From positions 3,119,884 through 3,183,883 of the forward strand of contig CM067591.1 in NCBI GenBank assembly GCA_034336665.1: DNA of 64,000 nucleotides, read 5' to 3'. This DNA is from Luscinia megarhynchos (taxonomy: Eukaryota; Chordata; Aves; Passeriformes; Turdidae). The notes beneath the pieces were generated by a model. It was not told the origin of the DNA. It saw only the letters and a program-made list of their open reading frames with translations, and searched no databases. The position numbers and the translations under genes are program-made. This document shows positions 11,046-22,554 of the stretch, piece by piece; position 1 is the first letter of the stretch; each line of letters begins with the position of its first letter.

Positions 11046-11129
11046 CCCCAGGACCCCCATCCCTGCAGCAGCAGAATTTGGGGGGAGCCGGGACTTGTCC
11101 GGGCTGGGATCCGCACGGGGGAGGGTTCG

Positions 11130-11868
11130 GGGGGGACCTGGGGAGGTTCGGAGGGTCAGGATTTGGGGTTCAGCACCACTCTGGGGGTTTGCAGAGTCAG
11201 GATTTGGGGTTCAGCACAGCCCTGAGGGGGTTTGGAGAGTCAGGATTTGGGATTCAGCACCACCCGGGGGGTTTGGAGAGTCAGGATTTGGGGTTCAGCA
11301 CAGCCCTGGGGCGTTTGGAGAGTCAGGATTTGGGGTTCAGCACAGCCCTGGGGGGTGGAGGATCAGGATTTGGGGTTCATCACAGCCTGGGGGGTTTGGA
11401 GAGTCAGGATTTGGGGTTCAGCACCACCCTGGGGGGGTGGAGGATCAGGATTTGGGGTTCAGCACAGCCCGGGGGGTGTGGAGAATCAGGATTTGGGGTT
11501 CAGCACCACCCGGGGGGTTTGGAGAGTCAGGATTTGCGGTTCAGCACTGCCCGGGGGGTTTGGAGGGTCAGGATTTGGGGTTCAGCACCACCTGGGGGGT
11601 TTGGAGAGTCAGGATTTGGGGTTTGGCACTGCCCTGGGGGGGTTCGGAGAGTCAGGATTTGGGGTTCATCACAGCCCGGGGGGTTCGGAGGGTCAGGATT
11701 TGGGGTTCAGGACAGCCCGGGGGGTTCGGAGAGTCAGGATTTGGGGTTCAGCACTGCCTGGGGGGTTCGGAGGGTCAGGATTTGGGGTTCAGCACTGCCT
11801 GGGGGGTTCGGAGGGTCAGGATTTGGGGTTCAGCACAGCCCTGAGGGGGTTTGGAGAGTCAGGATTTG
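11130..11868. repeat. about 42-bp minisatellite ending at a gap
   Basis: Roughly 17 copies of a unit built from GAGAGTCAGGATTTGGGGTT and CAGCACCACCCGGGGGGTTTG. The array is cut by the N block, so its true length is unknown. Confidence 0.93.
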
Positions 11869-11968
11869 NNNNNNNNNNNNNNNNNNNNNNNNNNNNNNNN
11901 NNNNNNNNNNNNNNNNNNNNNNNNNNNNNNNNNNNNNNNNNNNNNNNNNNNNNNNNNNNNNNNNNNNN
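11869..11968. other. assembly gap, 100 N
   Basis: Exactly 100 N, the conventional size for a join of unknown length. A different repeat family lies on each side. Confidence 0.99.
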
Positions 11969-12700
11969 CACCCCTAAAACAGGAACACCCCAAAACAGGG
12001 ACACCCCAAAACAGGGACACCCCAAAACCACCTGGGACACCCCAAAACCAGGGACATCCCAAAAAACAGGGACATCCCAAAACAGGGACACCCCAAAACC
12101 ATCAACGACACCCCAAAATCACCTGGGACACCCCCAAAACAGGGACACACCCCTAAAACGGGGACACCCCAAAACAGGGACACCCCAAAACATCTGGGAC
12201 ACCCCAAAACCACCTGGGACACCCCAAAAACAGGGACACCCCAAAACAGGGACACTCCAAAACAGGGATATCCCAAAACAAGGGCAGCCCTAAAACAGGG
12301 ACACCCCCAAAACCATCTGGGACACATCTGGGACCGCCAAAATCACCTGGGACACCCCAAAACAGGGACACCCCAAAAACACCGGGACAACCCTAAAACA
12401 GGGGACATCCCAAAATCACCTGGGACACCCCAAGACCACCTGGGACACCCCAAAACAGGGACACCCCAAAACAGGGACAACCCTAAAACAAGGACACCCC
12501 AAAACCACCTGGGACACCCCCAAAAACAGGGACATCCCAAAACAGGGAGATCCCAAAACAGGAACACCCTAAAAAGGGACACCCTAAAACAGGAACACCC
12601 CAAAACAGGGACACCCCCAAAACAGGGACACCCCTAAAAAGGGACACCCCTAAAAAAGGGACACCCCCAAAAACCAGGGACACCCCCAAAATGGAGACAT
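11969..12700. repeat. about 16-bp minisatellite ACAGGGACACCCCAAA
   Basis: About forty units of GGGACACCCCAAAACA occur with inserted CACCT variants. Confidence 0.93.
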
Positions 12701-13110
12701 TCCCAAAATCTTCTCCAGCCCTCAAGTCCCTGCCCTTGCCCTGCCCCCCGGTTCCAGCCCCCCACCCCCCTTAGGTTCCCAGCCCGCCCATTTTCCACGG
12801 AATTGTTTTTCCCTTTTGTTTGTTCCTCCCTCCCTGCCCTGAGGAACCTCCAGGATCTAGGGGATCCCCTGCTGGGTTTAGGGGGGATATTTAGAAACCC
12901 CTGAGTGGGCCCCCAGAGTCCCCAGCAGCTCGCCTGGGACCCCCCCTGGAAGGGGGTGGCACTTGCTGGGGAGTGTGACCCCGGTTTTGCCTGCCCCTGC
13001 AGGGGGCTCCGGGGAGCAGCAAGGAGGGGGGCGGGCACGGGTTGTTTGAATTTCCCCATGTGCGCTCAAGATGTGGCCGAGGGAGGGCAGGCGCCTGCTG
13101 AGGCTGCAGA
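12701..13110. other. unique non-coding stretch
   Basis: Pyrimidine-rich unique DNA containing a possible acceptor-like CTGCCCCTGCAG near 13003. No homologous reading frame was recognised. Confidence 0.45.
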
Positions 13111-14035
13111 GGGGCTGGGGGGCCCCAGGTGCACTGGGGGGGGCTGAGGGGGCTGGGGGGCACAGAAGAGGGCTGGGGGGCACAGAGGGGCACAGAGGGG
13201 CTGGGGGGGGGGCACCAGAGGGGCCTGGGGGAGCCCCAGGTGCATTGGGGGGGCACTGGGGGGCACAGAGGGGGCTGGGGGAGCTGAGTGCACTGGGGGG
13301 GCACAGAGGGGGGCTTGGGGGGGCCCCCAGGTGCACGGGGGGGGCACAGAGGGGCACAGAGGGGCTGGGGGGCCCCAGGTGCACTAAGGGGGGCACAGAG
13401 GGGGCACAGAGGGGGCTGGGGGGGCCCCAGGTGCACTGGGGGGCACAGAGGGGGCACAGAGGGGGCTGGGGGGGAGCCCCCAGGTGCACTGGGGGGGGGC
13501 ACAGAGGGGCTGGGGGAGCCCCAGGTGCACTGGGGGGGGCACAGAGGGGAGCACAGAGGGGGCTGGGGGAGCCCCCAGGTGCACTGGGGGGGCACAGAGG
13601 GGGCAGGGGGGCCCCAGGTGCACTGCGACAGAGGGGGGCTTAGGGGGGCCCCAGGTGCACTGGGGGGGCACAGAGGGGGAGCTTGGGGGGGCACAGAGGG
13701 GGCTTGGGGGGCACAGAAGGGGGCTGGGGGAGCCCCCAGGTGCACTTGGGGGGCACAGAGGGGGCTGGGGGGCACAGAGGGGCTGGGGAGCCCCCAGGTG
13801 CACTGGGGGGGGGCACTGAGGGGGGGCACAGAGGGGCTGGGGAGCCCCCCAGGTGCACTGGGGGGCACAGAGGGGCTGGGGAGCCCCCAGGAGTGCACTG
13901 AGGGGGCACAGAGGGGCTGGGGAGCCCCCAGGTGCACTGGGGGGGGCACAGAGGGGGCTGGGGGGGGCACAGAGGGCTGGGGGAGCCCCAGGTGCACTGG
14001 GGGAGCACAGGGGGGCACAGAGGGGCTGGGGACAC
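13111..14035. repeat. G-rich minisatellite carrying CAGGTGCAC in most units
   Basis: Units of about 37-60 bases combine GGGGGCACAGAGGGG, GCTGGGGGAGCCCC and CCAGGTGCACTGGGG. At least fifteen units hold the E-box CAGGTG. G runs of four to eight on the plus strand make G-quadruplexes likely. Confidence 0.93.
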
Positions 14036-14044
14036 ACAGCCAGC

Positions 14045-14625
14045 TGGGGGCCACGGGGAGCTTTGGGGTGTCCCCAGTGTGGCTCTGGGGGTGTCCCTCA
14101 GCTCTGGGGGTGTCCCCAGTGTGGTTCTGGGACTGTCCCCAGAGGGGCTTTAGGGGTGCCCCCACTGTGGCTTTGGGGTATCCCTCAGCTCTGGGGAGTG
14201 TCCCCAGAGGGGTTTTAGAGTGTCCCAGTGTGGCTTTGGGGTGTCCCCACTTGGGTTAGAGGGTGTTCCTCAGCTCTGGGGGTGTCCTTCAGTTCTGGGG
14301 GGTGTCCCTCAGCTCTGGGGGTGTCCCTCAGTTGTGGGGGAGTGCCCCAAAGTGTGGCTTTGGGGTGTCCCCCAGCTCTGAGGGGTGTCCCCAGTGTGGC
14401 TCTGGGGTGTCCCTCAGTTGTGGGAGTGCCCCAAGTGTGGCTTTTTGGGGGTGTCCCTCAGCTCTGAGGGGTGACCTCAATGTGGCTCTGGGGGTGTCCC
14501 TCAGCTCTGGGGAGGGTGTCCCCAGTGGGGTTTTAAGGGTGTCCCAGTGTGGCTTTGGGGGTATCCCTCAGTTGTGGGGGAGTACCCCCAGTGGGATTTT
14601 TAGGGTGTCCCTCAGCCCCAGCAGG
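14045..14625. repeat. minisatellite GTGTCCCTCAGCTCTGGGG
   Basis: Diverged 20-40 base units alternate GTGTCCCTCAGCTCTGGG and GTGTCCCCAGTGTGGCTTTG. Confidence 0.9.
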
Positions 14626-14712
14626 GTCCTAGGCCTTCCAGAGGCACTGCACCGTGGGTGCTGCTGGTTTGGGGACAGACCTGGGGGTCACAAGTGCCAC
14701 AGCCACGGGCAG
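14626..14712. other. short unique spacer
   Basis: Unique DNA between two arrays, with no supported feature. Confidence 0.4.
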
Positions 14713-15365
14713 GGAGGCGTGTCCCCAACCCTGCAGGACACGGGGATGTCCCCAACCCTGCAGGACACGGGGATGTCCCCAACCCTCCCAGGATGTCCCC
14801 AAGCCTCCCAGGATGTCCCCAAACCCTTCCAGGACACAGAGATGTCCCCAACCCTCCCAGGATGTCCCCAAACCCTGCAGGACACAGGGATCTCCCCCAA
14901 ACCCTTCAGGACATGGGGATGTCCCCAAACCCTCAAGGATGTCCCCAAACCCTGCAGGATGTCCCCAAACCCTGCAGGACACGGGGATGTCCCCAAACCC
15001 TGCAGGATGTCCCCAAACCCTGCAGGACACGGGGATGTCCCCAAACCCTGCAGGATGTCCCCAAACCCTGCAGGACACAGAGGTGTCCCCAAACCTTTCA
15101 GGACATGGGGATGTCCCCAAACCCTCCCAGGATGTCCCCAAACCCTGCAGGACACAGAGATGTCCCCAAAACCCTGCAGGATGTCCCCAAACCCTGCAGG
15201 ATGTCCCCAAACCCTGCAGGACACGGGGATGTCCCCAAACCCTTCAGGATGTCCCCAACCCTGCAGGATGTCCCCAAACCCTGCAGGACACAGGGATGTC
15301 CCCAAACCCTTCCAGGATGTCCCCAACCCTCCCAGGATGTCCCCAAAGCCCTTCAGGGCGCAGGG
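14713..15365. repeat. minisatellite GGATGTCCCCAAACCCTGCA
   Basis: About 27 copies of a 20-26 base unit (GATGTCCCCAAACCCTGCAG, with or without GACACGG). Confidence 0.95.
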
Positions 15366-15444
15366 GATGTCCCCACCCGTGGTGTCCCTGCTCCCTGGAC
15401 GTGGCACTGGCTCAGTTGGATTCTCCCTTCATTCCCTGGCTGGG

Positions 15445-15498
15445 GGAAATTCCCAAATCCCCCAAATCCCCCAAATCCCCCAAATCCCCCAAATCCCA
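15445..15498. repeat. (CCCCAAATC)n short array
   Basis: Six tandem nine-base units. Confidence 0.9.
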
Positions 15499-16029
15499 GC
15501 TCATCCTGAGGGATCTGGGGGTGAGAAAAATCCCTGAGTGCCAATTCTCAATTTCCCTGCTGTGGGGTGAGATTAGGAGAGCAAAACAAGCTCAGCTTTA
15601 AATGGTACCAAAAAAAATTAATATTAGAAACTGTAAGAAAAAAAGAATAAAATTCAGAATAAAACTTTTAGTTCCCACTGAGGGAGGGAAAATCCCAAAG
15701 GGGTGTCCTGGCTCCCAGGGAGGGACACCACGGACACAAGGGACAAGGATTTGGGTGAGATTTGGGAGAAAAGGAGTTTTGGGCAGGGCTGGGACTGAGC
15801 CAGGAGCTGCGAGGGAGGGCAGGGAACCCCCACACAACTGGGAATGGTTACTGGGCTTTTTATTTTTTAGGACACTGCTCAGCTTGGAGAGCGACCAAAG
15901 GGAATAAAATGGTTCAAGATGGGCACAGTGCTGAGCGAGGAGGCTGAAAATCCCCGGGCTGGGATTTTGGGGAGAGTTTTTGGGATTTCTGGAGAACTCG
16001 GGGGAGTCATTGGGGGGTCCCCACTTTTA
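15499..16029. other. unique AT-richer stretch
   Basis: More balanced base composition than its surroundings, with an A-rich segment near 15610-15660. I recognise neither a gene nor a transposon here. Confidence 0.45.
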
Positions 16030-16680
16030 AGTGGCCTTTATCCCTTTTTTATGCCCTTTTTTATGCCCTTTTTAATGCCCTTTTTACCCCTTTTTTTGCT
16101 TTTTTAACCCCTTTTTTGTGCCATTTTACCCCCTTTTTTTGCTTTTTTAACCCCTTTTTTATGCCTTTTTTACCCCTTTTTTATATTTTTTTTACCCTTT
16201 TTTTAATGCTTGTTTTACCTTTTTTTAATGTTTGTTTTACTCTTTTTATGCTTTCTTTTGCCCCCTCTTTAATACTTTTTTAACCCTTTTTAATACTTTT
16301 TTACCCCTTTTTATCCTTTTTTACCCCTTTTAATGCTTTTTTTACCCCTTTTAATGCCCTTTTTACCCTTTTTGTGCTTTTTTTTAAACCCCTTTGTCAT
16401 GCTTTTTTTACCCCCTTTTGATGGTTTTTTTTTCCTTTTTAATGCTTGTTTTACTCTTTTTATGCTTTCTTTTGCCCCCTCTTTAATACTTTTTTAACCC
16501 TTTTTAATACTTTTTTACCCCTTTTTATCCTTTTTTTACCCCTTTTTATGCCCTTTTAACCCTTTTTGTGCTTTTTTTAAACCCCTTTGTAATGCTTTTT
16601 TTACCCCCTTTTGCTGGTTTTTTTTCCCCCTTTTTATGCTTGTTTTACCCTTTTTATGCTTTTTTTTTTCCACCCTTTTT
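16030..16680. repeat. T-rich low-complexity repeat (CCCCTTTTTAATGCTTTTTT)
   Basis: Diverged 14-22 base units built from ACCCCTTTTT and ATGCTTTTTT. A block of about 190 bases from roughly 16225 is repeated near 16435, so there is a higher-order copy. Confidence 0.9.
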
Positions 16681-17205
16681 TATGCTGATAAACCCCGACT
16701 AAATCCATCCCCTCCTGCCCTCGGGAAACCCCAAATTCCACCCAAATTCTGTGGCCCCCTGAGAACCCCCAACACCCCCATTCTGTGACAATTCCTTTCT
16801 CCAGCCTGAAAAAAAAAAATCCTTTTATTCCTGATGGAGGAGCTGGATTGGAAAACTGGGAGAGGAAAAACCCGGGGGGCTCCATCCCTTCCTCCTCCAC
16901 CTTTTCCCAAACCCCAAAAAATTCAACTTCACATCCCAAAACCCTGAGATCTTTGAGCTGATTCACCAGCCCCATAAAACCCAAAAAAAAACCTGGGAGA
17001 GAAACCCAGCCCCACCCCATCCTTCCCCCCCGCCCTCTCCGTGCAGATCAAACACTTTTTTTAATCTCAATAAGAATTTCCTGGGACAAAATGAGAAAAT
17101 GTGGCTGGCATCCGCCCCGGGCTCGTCCTGGAGGAGCTTTTTCCCTCCCCAGAGCCCCTGGAAGCGTCCCCAGAGCTGCTGGGATGCGCTCTGCAGAGGT
17201 GGTGC
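16681..17205. other. unique non-coding stretch
   Basis: Repeat-free DNA with A runs near 16808 and 16983. No homologous frame recognised. Confidence 0.45.
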
Positions 17206-18220
17206 AGGGAAAAACCCCAAAGCCCTGCAGCCCAAAATCCCAAAATCCCAAAGCCACAAAAGCCCCTCAGCCCCAAAACCGCTCGGCCCTGCACCCCAAA
17301 AATCCCTGCAACTCCAAATCCCCAAAAATCCCAAAGCCTCTCAGCCCTTAACCCCAAAACCGCTCAGCCCTGCAGCCCCAAATCCCAAAATCCCAAAGCC
17401 TCCAGCCCCTCAGCCCCAAAACCGCTCAGCCCTGCAGCCCCAAAGCTCCAAAACTCCACAGCCCCAAAGCCCCAAAACTCCACAGCCCTAAAGACCACAG
17501 CCCCAAAACCCCAAAGCTCCAAAGCCCCTCAGCCCCATAAAGCCCTTTAGGCTTACAGCCCTAAAACCCAAAACCCCAAAGCTCCAAAACTCCAAAGCCC
17601 CAAAACACCAAAGCCTTGCAGCCCCAAACCTCCACAGCCCTAAACACCAAAGCCCCAAAACCCCATGGCTCCACAACCCCAAAGCCCTGTGGCCCTTTAA
17701 AACCCCAAAGCTCAAAGCCCTCAGCCCCCAAAAGCCCTTTTAGGCTTAGGGCTTTAAAACCCAAAAGCCCCTCAGCCCCACGGCCCCAAAACCCCCAAGA
17801 GCCCTAAAACCCCAAAGGCCCTGCAGCCCCAAAATTCCACGGCCCTAAACACCCAAAGGCCCCAAAACCCTGTGACTCTCACAGCCCCAAAGCCCCGTGG
17901 CCCTCGGCCCCACGGCCCCAAAACCTGAAGCTCCAAGCTCCACAGCCCCAAAAGCCCTTCAGGGCTTACAGCCCCAAAACCAAAGCCCCTCGGCCCCACA
18001 GCCCCAAGACCTGGCCCCTACGGCCCCAAAGGCCCCCTAAAGTCCCCAGAATCCAGTACTTTTAAAGGCCTACAAGCCCTGCGGCCCCAGGCCCTCGGCC
18101 CCCAGGCCCCTCAGCCCCAAGCCCCTCAGCCTCAAAGCCCTCGGCCCCCAAAACCCGTCAGCCCCCAAACCCTCAGCCCCAAACCCCTCGGCCCCTAAAG
18201 CCCTCGGCCCTGGGCCTCCC
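17206..18220. repeat. CCCCAAAGCCC / CAGCCCCAAAAC minisatellite
   Basis: Short 8-14 base units (CAGCCCCAAA, CCCAAAACCC, AAAGCCCCTC) repeat irregularly for a kilobase. Confidence 0.9.
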
Positions 18221-18424
18221 CAGCACCAGGAACTCGTTGCGGCCATGGGGGAAGTTTCAGATTTTTCCTTTCATCTCGGGCCAGGAGCTGAGCCGAGCCT
18301 TTGGTCTCTGCCCAGATGTGGCTCTGAAGGATCCAGAGGTGTCCCAGATGTGCTGGGGGCTGGGGGCGGCTCTGGGGTGGACAGCGGGGTCCTGCCAGGG
18401 ACCCCCAAACGGGACCCCAGGCCC
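18221..18424. other. unique stretch between arrays
   Basis: Unique DNA, open in two plus-strand frames, but with no recognisable homology. Confidence 0.4.
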
Positions 18425-18890
18425 TGGGGACGTCCTGGGGACATCCTGGGGATATCCCTGGGGACATCCCTGGGGACATCCTGGGGATATCCCTGGGGAC
18501 ATCCTGGGGACATCCAGGGGGGACATCCTTGGGGACATCCCTGGGGGACATCCTGGGGACATCCGGGGATATCCTAGGAACATCCTGGGGACATCCAGGG
18601 GGACATCCTCTTGGGACATCCCTGGGGACATCCTGGGGACATCCAGGGGACATCCTTGGGGATATCCCTGGGAACATCCTGGGGACATCCTGGGAACATC
18701 CTGGGGACATCCCTGGGGACATCTTGGGGACATCCCAGGAGACATCCTGGGGATATCCTGGGGACATCCTGGGGGCATCCTGGGGATATCCCTAGTGACA
18801 TGCTGGGGACACCCTGGGGACACCCTGGGGACACCCTGGGGACATCCTGGGGACATCCCTGGGAACATCCTGGGGACATCCCAGGGGTGG
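18425..18890. repeat. 12-bp minisatellite GGGGACATCCTG
   Basis: About 38 units of GGGGACATCCTG or GGGGACATCCCT, with occasional GGATATCC variants. Confidence 0.95.
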
Positions 18891-19026
18891 CTCTGGCCCT
18901 GGTTTGCAGCTCCAGGGTTTTTTCGGAGCCCCCAGCCTGGCCTAGCAGGGGCAGAACCTGAGAGATCCCAGAGCTGCTCGCAGGAAATAACTCAGCGTTC
19001 ACTGGGGTGTGGTTGTGTCCTGCCAT
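18891..19026. other. short unique spacer
   Basis: Unique DNA between two arrays, with no supported feature. Confidence 0.4.
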
Positions 19027-19300
19027 GGATCCATCATCCATCCATCCATCCATGGATACGTGGATCCATCTGTCCATATGTCTGTCCATCCATGGATCCA
19101 TTCATGGATCCATCCATCCATCCATCCATGGATACATGGATCCATCTGTCCATCCATCCATCCATCATCCATGGATACATGGATCCATTCTATCCATCCA
19201 TCCATCTGTCCATCCATCCATCCTCCATCCATCCATCCATCCATCCATCCATCTGTCCATCCATCCTCCATCCATCCATCCATCCATTCCAAGTCCATCG
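19027..19300. repeat. (ATCC)n tetranucleotide array, left flank
   Basis: Runs of CCATCCATCC are interrupted by CATGGATACATGGATCC and CTGTCC variants. Confidence 0.95.
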
Positions 19301-21650
19301 ATCCCATCAGATCATCGTCAGATCGATCAGATCATCGATATCGTCCAATCAGAATCAATCGTCCGTCCAGGTCAGATCCATCAGTCAAGTCGTCAGATCA
19401 GGTCCAGGTCCAGTCACGTCAGATCATCGAGTCAAGTCATCAGTCGTCAGGTCAGATCCGTCAAGTCAGATCCAGATCAGGTCGATCCGTCAGGTCTGTC
19501 AGATCAGATCAGTCAGAGTCATCAGTCAGATCAGATCAAGTCAGATCGTCAGATCAGATCAGATCAGATCAAATCAGATCATCAGTCAGTCCGTCAGTCA
19601 GATCGTCAGATCAGATCCCGTCAATCGGATCAGGTCAGATCAGATCCGTCAGTCAGATCGATCGTCGTCAGGTCAGATCAGATCAGATCAGATCCGTCGA
19701 TCGTCGTCAGTCAAGTCGTCCGTCCAGTCGAGTCAGGTCGTCAGTCAGATCGTCAAAGTCCGTCAGGTCAAATCGTCAAATCGTCCAGATCCCGTCAGAT
19801 CCAGTCAAATCAGATCCAGATCAGATCAGGTCAAGTCAGTCAGATCAGATCAAGTCAGATCGAGTCACGATCCAGAGTCAGATCAGATCGATCCAGGTCA
19901 GATCCAGATCGTCAGTCCGTCAGGTCAGATCCCAGTCAGATCAGATCGTCAGAGTCCAGATCAGAGTCAGTCGAGTCAGGTCAGATCCGTCGTCAGATCA
20001 GATCAGTCAGGTCAGTCAGATCCCAGATCAGAGTCGAGTCAGTCAGAGTCAGATCGTCAGATCAGGTCAGATCAGTCAGTCAGATCGTCCAGATCCCAGG
20101 TCAAGTCAGGTCCAGATCAGGTCAGATCAGTCAGTCAAGTCCCAAGTCAGATCGTCAGATCAGGTCAGGTCAGAGTCCAGTCGTCAAGTCAGATCCAGAT
20201 CAGATCAGATCAGTCAGTCAGAGTCAGATCAAGTCGTCAGATCAGTCCAGTCCAGAGTCAGATCCCAGTCGTCAGAGTCAAGTCAGATCAGGTCAGATCG
20301 TCAGTCAGAGTCCAGGTCAGATCAGGTCAAGTCGTCAGATCAGTCCAGATCCCAGATCAGTCAGGTCAGAGTCGTCAGAGTCAGGTCAGAGTCAGATCAG
20401 ATCAGATCAGATCAGGTCAGATCGTCGTCAGAGTCAGATCAGGTCAGTCAGGTCAGTCAGATCCCAGTCCAGATCAGCAGTCAAGTCAGTCCCAGATCCG
20501 TCAGATCCCGTCAGATCCCAGTCAAGTCCAGTCAGAGTCAGGTCAAGTCCCGTCAAGTCCGTCAGAGTCCGTCACGTCAGATCAGGTCAGATCAGAGTCA
20601 GTCAGATCGTCAGGTCAGGTCCCGTCAGGTCAGGTCCAGGTCCAGTCAGAGTCGTCCAGGTCAAGTCAAGTCGTCCAGATCAGGTCAGTCGTCAAAGTCA
20701 GTCAGATCAGTCAGATCCGTCAGGTCCAGATCAGTCAAGTCAGATCAGTCCGTCAGATCAGTCAGATCAGGTCAGATCCAGATCAGAGTCAAGTCGTCAG
20801 ATCAGATCAGGTCAGATCCCAGTCAGATCCCAGTCAAGTCAGGTCAGTCGTCAGATCCCGTCAGATCAGTCCGTCAGGTCAGTCAAGTCAGTCCGTCAGA
20901 GTCAGAGTCAGATCCGTCCGTCAGATCAAGTCAGATCCAGATCGTCCGTCAAGTCAGATCCGTCAGGTCAGAATCCAGGTCCGTCAAGTCAGGTCGTCAC
21001 GTCAAGTCGTCCCAGATCAAGTCAGTCAGTCCGTCCAGATCCCAGTCCGTCGTCCGTCAGATCGTCAGATCCGTCAGATCCGTCAAGTCCGTCCCAGTCG
21101 TCCAGTCCAGTCAAGTCCGTCAGATCGTCAGTCCGTCCAGTCAGATCGTCGTCCGTCAGTCGTCGTCCGTCAGATCCGTCCGTCCGTCGATCCGTCGTCA
21201 GTCCGTCAAGTCCGTCCGTCCGTCAAATCCGTCGATCCGTCAGTCAGATCCGTCCGTCCAGTCGTCCGTCAGATCCGTCGATCCGTCCGTCCGTCCGTCC
21301 CGTCCGTCCAGTCGTCCGTCCAGTCCGTCCGTCCGTCAATGTCCGTCCGTCCAGTCCGTCGATCCGGATCCGTCCGTCCGTCGTCGATCCGTCCGTCCGT
21401 CCGTCAAGATCCGATCCAGTCCGTCCGTCCGATCAAATCGTCCGTCAATCCGTCGTCGTCCGTCACGTCCGTCCGATCCGATCCGATCCGTCAGATCCGT
21501 CCGTCCGTCGTCAGATCCGTCGTCCAAAGTCCGTCCGTCGTCCGTCCGATCCGTCCGTCAAATCGTCCGTCCGTCAAATCCGTCCGAGTCCAAAGTCAAG
21601 TCAGTCCGTCAAAGTCCGTCAAATCCGTCCGTCCATCCGTCACATCCAGT
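19301..21650. repeat. degenerate TC-anchored tract (TCAGA/TCAG/TCCG units)
   Basis: About 2.35 kb of 3-6 base units each starting with TC (TCAGA, TCAG, TCCG, TCG, TCAAG, TCCAGA). Nearly every T is followed by C, so TA, TG and TT are almost absent, and all three plus-strand frames are open for over a thousand codons. It lies between two (ATCC)n arrays and probably derives from them. The unit changes from AGATCAG-rich on the left to CCGTCCGT-rich on the right. Either a diverged tetranucleotide or a distorted consensus could explain it. Confidence 0.9.
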
Positions 21651-21870
21651 CGTCCGTCCATCCATCGATCCGTCCGTCCGTCCATCAAATCGATCCAGTC
21701 CGTCCATCCATCCGATCATCCATCCATCCATCGTCCGTCCATCCAGTCCAAATCCATCCGTCCATCCATCCATCCATCCATCATCCATCCATCTGTCCAT
21801 CCATCCATGGATTCCTCCATTGTCCATCTGTCCATCCCTCCATCCCTCTCTCCCTCCCTCTCCCTTTCTC
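21651..21870. repeat. (ATCC)n tetranucleotide array, right flank
   Basis: CCATCCATCC returns, grading into CTCCCTCCCTCT. Confidence 0.93.
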
Positions 21871-22276
21871 AGCACTTGGATCACATCCCAAGGAAATCTG
21901 GGATCTCTCTCTTCCCCAGCTCTGGCTCCCCCCAGGATTAAAAAAACCCCAAATTTTATTCCAAATTTTCCTCCCTCCCAATTCCCAGCCCCAAATTCCA
22001 GCAGGACCACGAGGGATGAGATGTGGGATCAACCTCCAGGCTCTGCCCTGTGGGGAAGATTTTCTGGGAAGGCTCAAAATTCCCCCCCTGCCCTTTCCAC
22101 ACCTCCATTCCTGGATTTTTCCAGAAAGAATTTCCCTCCTGGCTGGAACAGAACCCCCACAAATGTTTGTCTGGTTGCTAAGTCACTCCTGGACTCCTCT
22201 TTGATTCCCACAAATTCCTGATTCCCACAAATTCCTGATTCCTGAGAATCCCATCCTCAGCATGGGGCAGGCAGAG
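21871..22276. other. unique non-coding stretch
   Basis: Ordinary DNA of moderate GC. No recognised gene. Confidence 0.45.
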
Positions 22277-22350
22277 GTCAGGATGGATTTTTTTGGGATG
22301 GATTTTTTTGGGATGGATTTTTTTAGGATTAATTTTTTGGGGTTGATTTT
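22277..22350. repeat. short GGATGGATTTTTTTG repeat
   Basis: Four to five 16-17 base copies decay to GGGTTGATTTTTT. Confidence 0.85.
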
Positions 22351-22554
22351 TTGGATCCCATCCATCAGCCTGCAGATCCAAGCTCCCCTCGAGTTCCCCT
22401 GATCTCCACACCCCAAATTCCCCCTGGTTGTCTCAGCAACCCCAAATACTCTGAATTTTTGGTCTCCCCACAGCTGTTTCTACTCGAGGCTGCCATAACT
22501 GGAAAAACCTGCAGGTCCCAAAGCTCTTCCCTTCCTCATTTATCAGCATAATCC
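22351..22554. other. unique spacer
   Basis: Unique DNA with an acceptor-like CTCCCCACAG near 22464. No coding homology recognised. Confidence 0.4.

Noticed and set aside
15499..16029. Considered as a retrotransposon remnant because of A-rich sequence
   Set aside because: No recognisable LINE or LTR coding or terminal sequence could be seen by eye.
18237..22221. Open frames of more than 1000 codons made mostly of Ser, Arg, Gln, Val, Asp, Pro and Ile
   Set aside because: Openness follows from the near absence of TA and TG in the tract; amino-acid use is set by the repeat.
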